Shown here: positions 18,329 through 26,243 of the stretch, piece by piece
Layout: the number at the start of each line of letters is the position of its first letter
How positions within the stretch are numbered: the stretch's first letter is position 1
NCBI RefSeq assembly: GCF_037137055.1
Contig: NZ_JBBBNY010000002.1
Span: forward strand, 434,001-498,000
Reading direction: 5' to 3'
Origin: Frateuria_A yonginensis
Lineage (GTDB): Bacteria; Pseudomonadota; Gammaproteobacteria; Xanthomonadales; Rhodanobacteraceae
DNA length: 64,000 nucleotides
The notes under the pieces: model-generated
The model's input: only the letters and a program-made list of their open reading frames with translations
What the model was told of the DNA's origin: nothing
Database searches by the model: none
Program-made: the position numbers and the translations under genes

Positions 18329-19819
18329 TCAGCTGCGCTGGTCGAGTTCGGCAAGCCGGATGGCGATCGCGTCGACCTCCGCACTGGCCGACCTCCCCGT
18401 GGGTGGGGCGTAGTCGTTGAGCAGGATCACGAAGGCCAGGTGCTCGCCGGTGGCGCTGGTGACGTAGCCGGCCAGGCCGCTCACATAGGTCATGCTGCCG
18501 GTCTTGGCGTGCACGTTGCCGGCCGCCGGCGTGCCCCGCATGCGCGAGGCGAGCGTGCCGTCGACGCCGGCCACCGGCAGCATGTCCTGCACGTTGCGTG
18601 CGTCCGCGGCCAGGAACGCCAGCAGGCGCGCCAGCGCGTTCGGCGTGGTGAGGTCGCGCCGAGACAGGCCCGTACCCTCGCCGAGCAGGGCCGCCGACGG
18701 CGCGATGCCGATACGCTCCAGCAGCCGCCGCAAGGCGTGCAGGCCCCAGTCCTCGGCGCTGCGGAAGCCGGCGGGCGCGGAACCGGTCGAGGCCTCGGCG
18801 CGCGCCCGCGTGCCGGCCAGTTGCAGCAGGTTCTGCAGGTACAGGTTCTGCGAGCGCTTGAGGCCCTCGCGCAACAGCGTCGCCAGCGGCGGCGAGCGCA
18901 CCTCGGCCAGCACGCCGGCCTCAGCCGGCAGGGCGGGCGGCGGTTGTGGCCAACGCGTCACCCGCAGTTCGCCGTCGACCCGGATGCCGCGACGCCGCAG
19001 GGCCTGCAGCAACTGGGCGCCGGCCACCCGTGCCGGGTCGGCCATGGCCAGCCGGAAGCGGCGCGCGGGCGATCCCGCGGCGATCGTGCCGAATGCGTGC
19101 AGCGTGTCGCTGCCGGCCGCGCGGTACAGGTTGACATCGTCGCTGCTGCCGGCCGCCGCGGTGAGCAGCCGGTTGTCCACGTGCATGGCCGGTAGCGGAT
19201 CGGATGCGAGCCGTGCCGGCTCGCCCGCATGCGCCGCAGGTGTCACGGTCAAGCGCCACTGGTTCTCATCCACGCCCAGCGCCGAGGCCGGTGCGGCGAA
19301 TCCGCTCAGCAGGTCGGACGACTCCCAGCCGTCGCCGATCGCGGGGCCGACGAAATAGCCGGCATCGGCCACCAGGTCGCCGTCGACGCGGCGTACACCG
19401 CGAGCGGCGAGCTGGCCGGCGAGCGCATCGGCCCAGTCGGCGGTAGCCGGGATCGCTCCCAGCGAGGGATCGCCCATGCCGTAGAGCACCAGCGGACCGT
19501 CCACCCGTCCCCATCGCCCCGGAGGCGCACCAAGCACGCGGGTGGGAATGCGGTAGCCGGCATCCAGCGTCTGCAGCACCAGGGCCGCGGTGTAGAGCTT
19601 GGCGGTGGAGGCGGGCTGGAACAGCTTGTCGGCGTCGTGCGCGTAGAGCGTGCGGCCGCTGTCCAGCGAAACCACCGCGATGCCCCAGCGTGCAGCGGCG
19701 AAGCGTGGCTGCGCGATGTAGGCGTCGATTGTCGCGCGCGTGGTGGCCAGGTCCATCGCCGCGGCATGCAACGGCGGCAGGGCGAGCGCGAGCAGGGCGA
19801 GCAGGCGATGGCGTTTCAT
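18329..19819 (-). CDS. dacB: D-alanyl-D-alanine carboxypeptidase/endopeptidase (PBP4, S13)
   Basis: A 496-residue exported penicillin-binding protein of class C type 4. A signal peptide (LLALLALALPPLHAAA) precedes the first catalytic box S71-T-A-K74. The second box appears as SQN (KRSQNLYLQ), where SxN is expected, and the third is KTG (HAKTGSM). Between boxes one and two lies the long insert typical of the family. It trims or cleaves cross-linked peptidoglycan in the periplasm. The ATG at 19819 places the signal peptide at the N-terminus. Confidence 0.93.
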   Translation of the reverse strand: MKRHRLLALLALALPPLHAAAMDLATTRATIDAYIAQPRFAAARWGIAVVSLDSGRTLYAHDADKLFQPASTAKLYTAALVLQTLDAGYRIPTRVLGAPPGRWGRVDGPLVLYGMGDPSLGAIPATADWADALAGQLAARGVRRVDGDLVADAGYFVGPAIGDGWESSDLLSGFAAPASALGVDENQWRLTVTPAAHAGEPARLASDPLPAMHVDNRLLTAAAGSSDDVNLYRAAGSDTLHAFGTIAAGSPARRFRLAMADPARVAGAQLLQALRRRGIRVDGELRVTRWPQPPPALPAEAGVLAEVRSPPLATLLREGLKRSQNLYLQNLLQLAGTRARAEASTGSAPAGFRSAEDWGLHALRRLLERIGIAPSAALLGEGTGLSRRDLTTPNALARLLAFLAADARNVQDMLPVAGVDGTLASRMRGTPAAGNVHAKTGSMTYVSGLAGYVTSATGEHLAFVILLNDYAPPTGRSASAEVDAIAIRLAELDQRS

Positions 19820-19914
19820 GCCCGCAGTATCGCAGCCCTTGCCGCACAGGCCGGTGTGACGGCCCATCCACGCCGACCTGCTAAGCTGGCCCATTCACCG
19901 CCAGCGAGAACCCC

Positions 19915-20394
19915 ATGCAGATCGCAGACAACACCGTCGCCTCCTTCCACTACACGCTGACCGACGACGAGGGTCGGGTCATCGACAGTTCCGAGGGGCG
20001 TGAGCCGCTGTCCTACCTGCACGGCAGCGGCCAGATCGTGCCGGGCCTGGAAAAGGTCATGACCGGCCGCCAGGCGGGCGACCAGTTCAAGGTGGACGTG
20101 GCTCCCGAGGAGGGCTACGGCCCGCGCCATCCCGAGCTGATGCAGGAAGTGCCGCGCGAGGCGTTCCAGGGCGTGGCCGACATCCAGCCGGGCATGCAGT
20201 TCCAGGGGCGAGGCCCGCAGGGCGTGGTGAACGTCACCGTGGTGCGCGTGGACGACGACAAGGTGCAGATCGACGGCAACCATCCGCTCGCCGGGCAGAC
20301 GCTGCACTTCAACGTGGAAGTGACCGACGTGCGTGCCGCCAGCGCCGAGGAGATGGCGCACGGGCACGTGCACGGGCCGGGCGGGCATCACTGA
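19915..20394 (+). CDS. slyD: FKBP-type peptidyl-prolyl isomerase SlyD
   Basis: A 159-residue SlyD: FKBP domain halves at 1-70 and about 120-150, with the insert-in-flap chaperone domain between (PEEGYGPRHPELMQEVPREAF), and a short histidine-rich tail (HGHVHGPGGHH). It combines prolyl isomerase and chaperone action and in E. coli binds nickel for hydrogenase maturation; here the metal tail is short and has no cysteines, so nickel storage is probably modest. It is divergent from dacB. Confidence 0.95.
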   Translation: MQIADNTVASFHYTLTDDEGRVIDSSEGREPLSYLHGSGQIVPGLEKVMTGRQAGDQFKVDVAPEEGYGPRHPELMQEVPREAFQGVADIQPGMQFQGRGPQGVVNVTVVRVDDDKVQIDGNHPLAGQTLHFNVEVTDVRAASAEEMAHGHVHGPGGHH

Positions 20395-20442
20395 CCGGCG
20401 TGTCCGGAGTGGGGGACCTCCCCGCTCCGGCCTTCACGCCGG
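20395..20442 (+). terminator. Strong hairpin between convergent slyD and pldA
   Basis: The hairpin starts directly after the slyD stop. Outer arms CCGGCGTG (20395-20402) and CACGCCGG (20435-20442) flank an inner stem CCGGAGTGGGG/CCCCGCTCCGG. Lying between two convergent genes, it probably ends transcription from both sides despite having no T run. Confidence 0.5.
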
Positions 20443-20500
20443 CGGGAAGCGAAGCCTTCCCTGTCTCGTAGCGAGGGCGCGGCAGCGCCCGCGCCGGGCC

Positions 20501-21589
20501 TCAGTACCAATCCAGCAGCGACACGCCCACGCCGAGGTAGGTGGCGTTGTGGTTGTAGTCGATCAGGCTCTCGCCATAGCCCTTGAACAGCTCGGTGTAG
20601 CCGCGCAGGTTGCCGGCGAGCGGAAAGCTCCAGGTGAACTGCGCCGCGCCGTGGCTGCGGCTGCCACCGCGGAAGGAATGGCGCAGCAGCAGGCCGAATT
20701 CGTGGCCGTTCCACTCGCGCACGAGCTGCATCTCGCCGCGGCCCATGTAGTCGCTGATGTCGGGATTGTTGTCGTCGGTCCCTCCTTCGGGGATGCGCCA
20801 CCACGGGCGCAGCATCACCGTCCAGTCGCCGCGCTCGAACCCGACGTCGGCGACGACGCGGTTCCAGCTGCGCGATAGCGGATTGGAGCGCCCGTTGGAC
20901 TGGTGGTTGAAGCCGATGCCCAGCAGGCGTCCGTCCCAACCCAGCACCTGGTAGTGGGTGTCGAACACCAGCATCGCCTCGGGCTCGTAGTCGGTTTCAC
21001 GGAACGGGCGCGAGATGTGGCTGTTGTAGACCTGCCAGCGCGAGGACTGGGTGTAGCCCAGCCAGAGGTCGCCGGCGTCGCCGAACACGCCCTGCCAGAT
21101 CTTGGTCTTCAGGCTCAGCTGGAACTTTGCCTCGGCGTTCTGCAGCTGTTGCGGCGTGCTCACCGTGTTGAGCGGGTTGGGACTCTGCGGCCGCTCGTTC
21201 TGGTTGCTGGTGGCGAACACCGGCATCAGGAACACCGGCTTGTAGCCGCGCAGGTTGTTGGTGCCGAGCTTGGCTTCCGGCGAGAGCTCCCAGCGGCTGT
21301 CCAGCAGCGACAGGGGGGCGGCCACCTCGGGGTTTTCCGCGGTGGCATCGTCCTGCGAGCCGCTGTCGAGGCTGAACATCTGTGATCGGGGCGGCTGTTC
21401 CTCGAGCTTCTTCTTCGCCACCGTCAGGTTGACGCGGCCGGTGGCGTGGTCGTAGCAGGCCAGGCGCTGGGCGTCGCTCTCGATGGCGGTGCAGGCGCGG
21501 ATGTCCATCGGGTCCGGGTTCTGCGCATGCGCGGCGCAGGCCCACAGACCACCGAGCAGCGCGATCGTCGCGGCGGAAGGGCGCTTCAT
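20501..21589 (-). CDS. pldA: Outer membrane phospholipase A1
   Basis: A 362-residue outer membrane phospholipase. After a signal peptide (ending AHA) is an extra N-terminal segment of about 80 residues with a Cys pair (CTAIESDAQRLAC), then the 12-strand barrel. The catalytic pair is His229 and Ser231 in NHQSNGRSN, as in E. coli OmpLA. It hydrolyses phospholipids that reach the outer leaflet, keeping surface asymmetry, and depends on calcium and dimer formation. The last residue pair WY is a normal barrel end. Confidence 0.95.
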   Translation of the reverse strand: MKRPSAATIALLGGLWACAAHAQNPDPMDIRACTAIESDAQRLACYDHATGRVNLTVAKKKLEEQPPRSQMFSLDSGSQDDATAENPEVAAPLSLLDSRWELSPEAKLGTNNLRGYKPVFLMPVFATSNQNERPQSPNPLNTVSTPQQLQNAEAKFQLSLKTKIWQGVFGDAGDLWLGYTQSSRWQVYNSHISRPFRETDYEPEAMLVFDTHYQVLGWDGRLLGIGFNHQSNGRSNPLSRSWNRVVADVGFERGDWTVMLRPWWRIPEGGTDDNNPDISDYMGRGEMQLVREWNGHEFGLLLRHSFRGGSRSHGAAQFTWSFPLAGNLRGYTELFKGYGESLIDYNHNATYLGVGVSLLDWY

Positions 21590-21651
21590 CGGCAAGGGCT
21601 CCTGGGGGCAAAGCAGCCAGTGTAGCGAGCGGTTCGGCAACCGGACCTAAA

Positions 21652-21680
21652 AAAAAGCCGGCCACGGGCGGCCGGCGAGG
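21652..21680 (-). terminator. Rho-independent terminator of the EF-hand-like gene
   Basis: Read on the minus strand, GCCGGC and GCCGGC arms with a short GC-rich loop are followed directly by eight T residues. It lies about 20 bases after the stop of the upstream minus-strand gene, which it would terminate before pldA. Confidence 0.8.
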
Positions 21681-21699
21681 GGAGTGTCCCTGAGGTGTC

Positions 21700-22311
21700 T
21701 CAGTGCGATTTCCAGCGGTCGTATTCGCGCTGCGAGATGCGGCCATCGCGGTTGCGGTCGGCATAGTCGAAATCATTGGCCAGCGGCGGATAGCTTGCCG
21801 CTTCCTGCATGGTGATCGACTTCTTGCCGTTGGCCAGCTGGCTGAAATCGGGTGCCGGGCCGGCCGGGGGCGCGGGTGGCATCGAGGACCTGAACTCCAC
21901 GTGGGCGTTGCCTTCGCCGTTGCCGCTCATGCCGCTGTCCATGCCGGGGCTGCCGTTCATGCCGTGATCCATGCCCGGATTGCCGTTCATGCCGTTGTCC
22001 ATCGGCTGGCCGGAGGGCGGCGCGCTGGAGGCCGGCGGCGGCATGGTGCCCGGCATGCCCGAACTGCCGGGCGGCGCCGGGGGCGTGTCCGCCGGGTTCG
22101 GTGGCGGTGGTGGCGTGGGGGGCATGTTCGACTGCGGCGAGCCCGGCGGCGGCGGAGGCATCGGCGTGGTCGGTGGCGCCGGGGGCGGCGTGTCGGTCGG
22201 GTTGGAGGGCGGCGCCGGCGGCACCGGCTGGTTCTGCGCCAGGGTCGCGCCGCAAAACAGCAGCGTGCCGGCGGCCAGGGCGGACAAGAGCGGCTTGCGC
22301 GATTTCATCAT
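21700..22311 (-). CDS. Secreted Pro/Gly/Met-rich protein with C-terminal EF-hand
   Basis: A 203-residue exported protein. After the signal peptide (ending TLAQ) residues 30-130 are low-complexity: proline runs (PPPAPPTTPMPPPPP) and repeats of the MDxGMNGxPG type. The C-terminal 60 residues are globular and include an EF-hand loop, DRNRDGRISQREYD, which should bind calcium. GGAG precedes the ATG at a spacing of five. The role is unknown; a cell-envelope calcium-responsive protein is a guess. Confidence 0.78.
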   Translation of the reverse strand: MMKSRKPLLSALAAGTLLFCGATLAQNQPVPPAPPSNPTDTPPPAPPTTPMPPPPPGSPQSNMPPTPPPPPNPADTPPAPPGSSGMPGTMPPPASSAPPSGQPMDNGMNGNPGMDHGMNGSPGMDSGMSGNGEGNAHVEFRSSMPPAPPAGPAPDFSQLANGKKSITMQEAASYPPLANDFDYADRNRDGRISQREYDRWKSH

Positions 22312-22398
22312 CGATACTCCGTGCAAGAATGCAGGGGCGCGACTCAGGCAATCGATGGGCTCGCCGCGCTGCCAGCCACGCTAGCAAACGGTTTGTAA

Positions 22399-23703
22399 AT
22401 GCCGCCTCACGTTGCGTATCAGGGTTCCGTGAAACCCGCTCCCGCGTTGCCGCCTGCTTCATCCGCCCCGGTCCCGTTGAGCCTGGTCCAGGCCCGGCGC
22501 CTGCATCTGGCCGCCCAGGGTCTGCTGCGCCCGCCGCGCGCTCGTGCGCGGCCGGCCGACGTGGTCGCCGCGATCGAGCGCATGCGCCTGCTGCAGATCG
22601 ATTCCATCCACGTGGTGGCACGCAGCCCGTACCTGGTACTGCACGCCCGCCTGGGCGACTACCAGCCGGATTGGCTCGACCAGGCGCTGGCGCAGGGTCG
22701 CATCGCCGAGTGCTGGGCCCACGAAGCGTGTTTCGTGCCGTCCGCCGACCTGCCGCTGCATCGCGCCTGGCGCGAGCGCGGCGCGCATTGGGCGCAGCGC
22801 CACGCCGAGCGCATGCACCGCGAACACCGGGCCGAGATGGATGGCCTGCTCGAGCGCATCCGCAGGCAGGGGCCGGTCCGTGCGGCCGACTTCCCGCGGG
22901 CCGACCGCGGAGCCAGCGGCTGGTGGGAATGGAAGCCGGAAAAGCGCTGGCTGGAGGCGCTGTTCGCCTTGGGCGATCTGATGGTGAGCCATCGCGAGCG
23001 CTTCCAGCGCGTGTACGACCTGGCCGACCGCGTGCTGGCCCGGTTGCAGCCGCCGTATGCGCCCAGCCGGGCCACGCCGCCCGAACTGCGCCGTCGTTTC
23101 GTGGCGGATACCGTGCGCGCGCTCGGCATCACCCAGGCGCGCTGGATCGCCGACTACTACCGGCTGCGGCCCGCGGTCGACGAGGCCGAGCTGGCGCCGC
23201 TGGTCGCGGACGGCGAGTTGCTGCGGGTGCCCGTGCGCGGCTGGGACGCGCCCGGTTACGTGCATGCCGATCTTGCCCCGTTGCTGGACCAGGCACGCGC
23301 CGGCACGCTGCGCGCCACCCATACGGCGCTGCTGTCGCCGTTCGACCCGCTGGTGTGGGATCGCGCCCGCGCGCTGGGCATGTTCGGCTTCGAATACACG
23401 ATCGAGTGCTACACGCCGGCCCCCCGGCGACGCTACGGCTATTACGTGCTGCCCATCCTGCACCGGGGCGCACTGGTGGGTCGGCTCGACGCCAAGGCGC
23501 ACCGCGCCGAGGGCGTGTTCGAGGTGAAGGCGCTGTTCCTGGAGCCGCACTGCAAGGCCACGCCGCGCCTGCTCGCCGAGGTGGCCGAAGCGGTGGCCCG
23601 CACCGCGCGCTGGCACGGCACCCCGGCAGTGCGGCTGGAACGCAGCGAACCGGCCGGCCTGGCGCGCGCACTGCGCGCGCACTGGAAGGCCGACCAGGCG
23701 TAG
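22399..23703 (+). CDS. YcaQ-type winged-helix DNA glycosylase
   Basis: A 434-residue HTH_42/YcaQ-family protein. The family's catalytic QxD is seen as Q66-I-D68 in RMRLLQIDSI, followed by HVVARSPYLVLHARLGDY, and the winged-helix repeats extend through the rest. E. coli YcaQ and Streptomyces AlkX/AZL enzymes unhook interstrand crosslinks and excise bulky N7-alkylguanines. The first 25 residues are proline-rich and probably not conserved, so the true start may be downstream (for example a GTG at 22429). It is divergent from the EF-hand-like gene. Confidence 0.85.
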   Translation: MPPHVAYQGSVKPAPALPPASSAPVPLSLVQARRLHLAAQGLLRPPRARARPADVVAAIERMRLLQIDSIHVVARSPYLVLHARLGDYQPDWLDQALAQGRIAECWAHEACFVPSADLPLHRAWRERGAHWAQRHAERMHREHRAEMDGLLERIRRQGPVRAADFPRADRGASGWWEWKPEKRWLEALFALGDLMVSHRERFQRVYDLADRVLARLQPPYAPSRATPPELRRRFVADTVRALGITQARWIADYYRLRPAVDEAELAPLVADGELLRVPVRGWDAPGYVHADLAPLLDQARAGTLRATHTALLSPFDPLVWDRARALGMFGFEYTIECYTPAPRRRYGYYVLPILHRGALVGRLDAKAHRAEGVFEVKALFLEPHCKATPRLLAEVAEAVARTARWHGTPAVRLERSEPAGLARALRAHWKADQA

Positions 23704-23712
23704 GGCCAGGCG

Positions 23713-24195
23713 TCAGGGCGTGGTGCCGCTCGGCGCCGGCGCGCCACCCTCGCACGACTTGCCGTGCAGGGCCTGGCGCAGCTGGCTGGCCAGCGAATTG
23801 CAGCGGGCGGCCAGTTGCGGCCGGATCTGCGGATCCTGCGAGTCGCGCAGCAGACTGGTGCGCATCGCCTCGTAACGCCCCTGGATCTCGTCCGGCTTGT
23901 AGATGGCTGCGGCGCGATGGCAGGCCACATAGCTGGCGAGGTAGCTGTCGCAGGCCGGGATGCCCGTGCTGTCGGGCAACGCCGCCGCCTGCGCGGGCGC
24001 CTTGCCGGTGGCGGAACGGCCGGTATGCGGTGCCTGGCCGGTCGTACCCGTCGGCGCCTGGGTCGGGGCGGCTCCGGACGCGGCGGGCGGCTGGCCGCCG
24101 GGAGCCTCCGGGCGGGTCGCGTGCCGGGTGCATCCGGCCAGCAGCAGGGCGAGGCCGAGAGAGACGCAGATGAGGCGCGGGAGGACGGACTGCAT
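23713..24195 (-). CDS. Hypothetical lipoprotein
   Basis: A 160-residue predicted lipoprotein with lipobox Cys22 (LLAGC), an Ala/Pro/Gly-rich linker to about residue 75, and a C-terminal helical domain with four cysteines (CDSYLASYVACH, ARCNSL, GKSCEG), probably two disulfides. GAGGAG precedes the ATG. I do not recognise the family and cannot assign a function. Confidence 0.75.
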   Translation of the reverse strand: MQSVLPRLICVSLGLALLLAGCTRHATRPEAPGGQPPAASGAAPTQAPTGTTGQAPHTGRSATGKAPAQAAALPDSTGIPACDSYLASYVACHRAAAIYKPDEIQGRYEAMRTSLLRDSQDPQIRPQLAARCNSLASQLRQALHGKSCEGGAPAPSGTTP

Positions 24196-24337
24196 GGCTG
24201 GTAGCTCCTCGGGCGACGGGTGGTCGGCGCTGGGCCGTTGGCCGGACACTAGACAAATGCGGCCGTGAAGGAAATCTGAAATGCGCGGTAAGTCCGTCCG
24301 TTCAGCCTGGGCTGTCGCACCGGCCGCCCGTACCGGC

Positions 24338-24506
24338 TATGATGGGCCCACTGTGTTTGCCGGGGTCACCAGAGTCTTGTGACCCGATGCAGCTGATCAC
24401 GATCCGCCTCATCGATTCACCCCTAGGGTTTTCCTTGCACACCAGTAAGTCGGCCCCGCTTTTTCGCGGTGGTCGAGTCTCTTTTGTAAATCCTACGGAG
24501 TGTTTC
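24338..24506 (+). promoter_or_regulatory. Promoter and long 5' leader of first cold-shock gene
   Basis: A -10 like TATGAT (24338-24343) is followed four bases later by CCACTGTGTTTGC (24348-24360), probably at the transcription start. The leader of about 150 bases contains CCAGTAAGTCGGCC (24442-24455) and a CCGC/GCGG hairpin before the ribosome site. The same blocks recur before the second csp gene. Long conserved leaders are usual for cspA mRNAs and control stability and translation at low temperature. The rest of the 311-base gap upstream (24196-24337) shows nothing I recognise. Confidence 0.65.
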
Positions 24507-24716
24507 ATGTCTGATCGTCAGATCGGTACCGTCAAGTGGTTCAACGACGCCAAGGGCTTCGGCTTCATCAGCCGGGACAACGGCCCGGACGTCTTCGTGC
24601 ATTTCCGTGCCATCAGCGGCACGGGCTTCAAGAGCCTGCAGGAAGGCCAGAAGGTCAGCTTCAAGGTGGTGCAGGGCCAGAAGGGCCTGCAGGCCGACGA
24701 AGTCATGGCCGCCTGA
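24507..24716 (+). CDS. Cold-shock protein, CspA family (copy 1)
   Basis: A 69-residue single cold-shock domain with RNP1 KGFGFI and RNP2 VFVHF, the nucleic-acid-binding aromatic surface. It would act as an RNA chaperone that melts structure. Six of 69 residues differ from the second copy (positions 5, 24, 25, 45, 67, 68). A GGAG ribosome site stands before the ATG; the longer frame upstream is leader, not protein. Confidence 0.95.
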   Translation: MSDRQIGTVKWFNDAKGFGFISRDNGPDVFVHFRAISGTGFKSLQEGQKVSFKVVQGQKGLQADEVMAA

Positions 24717-24741
24717 GCACGGGTCACACCCATGCCGGAAA

Positions 24742-24769
24742 GCCGGGCAGCGATGCCCGGCTTTTTTTT
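24742..24769 (+). terminator. Rho-independent terminator of csp copy 1
   Basis: GCCGGGC, a six-base loop, GCCCGGC, then eight T residues. It separates the two csp genes, so each is its own transcription unit. Confidence 0.9.
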
Positions 24770-24819
24770 GTGCCCGGCGCCCGGACTTCCGGCATTGCTT
24801 GCAAGCGCGCGATTTCCGC

Positions 24820-24971
24820 TATGCTTGAGCCACTGTGTTTGCTCGGTCCACGTGCGTGCCCCGGGACGCGATGCCCATCGCTCCCGCTCCACCCGCTCCC
24901 TGCATGCCCAGTAAGTCGTCGGCCAAAGGGGAGGCCGGCTTGTCTCAGCATCGTGCAGAACGGAGTGAGTC
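24820..24971 (+). promoter_or_regulatory. Promoter and long 5' leader of second cold-shock gene
   Basis: TATGCT (24820-24825), then after the same four-base gap CCACTGTGTTTGC (24830-24842), identical to copy 1. CCAGTAAGTCG (24908-24918) is also shared and is followed by a GGCC...GGCC hairpin with AAAGGGGA in the loop. Sequence between these blocks is not conserved, which marks the blocks as functional rather than recent duplication. Confidence 0.65.
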
Positions 24972-25181
24972 ATGTCGGATCGTGAAATTGGCACCGTCAA
25001 GTGGTTCAACGACGCCAAGGGCTTTGGCTTCATCAGCCGGGAGAGTGGCCCCGACGTCTTCGTGCATTTCCGCGCCATCAGCGGCACGGGGTTCAAGAGC
25101 CTGAAGGAAGGCCAGAAGGTCAGCTTCAAGGTGGTGCAGGGCCAGAAGGGCCTGCAGGCTGACGAAGTCGCACCCGCCTGA
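24972..25181 (+). CDS. Cold-shock protein, CspA family (copy 2)
   Basis: A 69-residue CspA-type protein, 63 of 69 residues identical to copy 1, with the same RNP1 KGFGFI and RNP2 VFVHF. CGGAG stands before the ATG. Its own promoter, leader and terminator suggest separate control, for example one copy induced by cold and one constitutive or growth-phase dependent. That split of roles is inference. Confidence 0.95.
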   Translation: MSDREIGTVKWFNDAKGFGFISRESGPDVFVHFRAISGTGFKSLKEGQKVSFKVVQGQKGLQADEVAPA

Positions 25182-25202
25182 GGGGACCCGATGCATGCTC
25201 GA

Positions 25203-25228
25203 GGCCGGCGCAAGCCGGCCTTTTTTTT
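25203..25228 (+). terminator. Rho-independent terminator of csp copy 2
   Basis: GGCCGGC and GCCGGCC form a seven-base stem closed by a GCAA tetraloop (GNRA type) and followed by eight T residues. Confidence 0.9.
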
Positions 25229-25272
25229 CGCCACGGCGGACGCGGTAGCCTCAGGCGACCCCGGAGAAACCG

Positions 25273-26139
25273 ATGGACGCCACTTCCAGCCCCCAGGCCC
25301 TGGTCGCGCCGCGCACCGCGCGCGTGCGATCAGCCGACGGCGCGTCCTGCGAACTGCTGCTGGTCGGCCGGCCGCAGGCGCGGGTGCTCCTGTACTGGCT
25401 GCCCGCGATGGGCGTGCCGGCAAGGACATACCTGCCGCTGGCCGAGGCGCTGGCCGCCCGCGGCATCGCGGTGGCGCTGCACGAATGGCGCGGCGTCGGT
25501 TCCAGCGACCGCCGCGCCTCGCGCGAGGTCGACTGGAACTACCGCACGCTCCTGCTGGATGACCTGCCTGCCGGCACGGCGGCGGCCTGCGAGGCCTGGC
25601 CCGGTGCCGCCACCTGGCTGGGCGGGCACAGCCTCGGCGGGCAGTTGGCCTGCCTCCATGCCGGACTGCATCCGGCCACGGTGCGTGGCCTCGCGCTGGT
25701 CGCCAGCGGCGCGCCGTACTGGCGCAACTTCCGCCTGCCGTGGCTGATCCGCGCGGCCTACCGGGCGGCGCCCTGGCTCGCCGCCTTGTGCGGCCATTTT
25801 CCCGGACGCCGGATAGGCTTCGGCGGCCGCGAGGCACGCGGCGTGATCGCCGACTGGGCGCGCAGCGGCCGCAGCGGCCGCTACGCCGCCGAAGGTCTCG
25901 GCGACCTGGAGCCGGCGATGGCGGCCTACACTGGGCCGGTGCTCGCGTTGCGGCTGCATGACGACTGGCTCGGCCCGGCCGCCTCGCTGGAATGGCTGCT
26001 GGGCAAGCTGCCGCGTGCGCGCGTCACCCGCCAGGTGCTGGATGCGCGGGATCTGCACCGGCGCGCGGACCACTTCGGCTGGATGACGGCGCCCGCGCCG
26101 GTCGCCGAGCGCATCGCCGCGTGGCTGCCCGAGACCTAG
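25273..26139 (+). CDS. Alpha/beta hydrolase
   Basis: A 288-residue alpha/beta-hydrolase fold protein with nucleophile elbow GHS120LGG and an oxyanion strand at YWLPAMGVP. The acid is probably the Asp in LHDDWLG and the base His in ADHFGW near the C-terminus. No signal peptide. It resembles predicted esterases or lysophospholipase-like enzymes (COG4757 type); the substrate cannot be told. Single gene after the csp pair. Confidence 0.85.
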   Translation: MDATSSPQALVAPRTARVRSADGASCELLLVGRPQARVLLYWLPAMGVPARTYLPLAEALAARGIAVALHEWRGVGSSDRRASREVDWNYRTLLLDDLPAGTAAACEAWPGAATWLGGHSLGGQLACLHAGLHPATVRGLALVASGAPYWRNFRLPWLIRAAYRAAPWLAALCGHFPGRRIGFGGREARGVIADWARSGRSGRYAAEGLGDLEPAMAAYTGPVLALRLHDDWLGPAASLEWLLGKLPRARVTRQVLDARDLHRRADHFGWMTAPAPVAERIAAWLPET

Positions 26140-26243
26140 CCGAGGCGGGCGGTCGATGCTCCCGCCGCCACGCTCGTCCCCCTTGCTCTTGAAGCGGGCC
26201 ACGCGCGGCGGCATGTGAGGGGTTTGTCCCGAGAAGGCTCCGC

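Noticed and set aside
24338..25228. The csp pair as one recent tandem duplication including leaders
   Set aside because: The coding parts are alike but the leaders agree only in two short blocks, so a recent segmental duplication does not fit.
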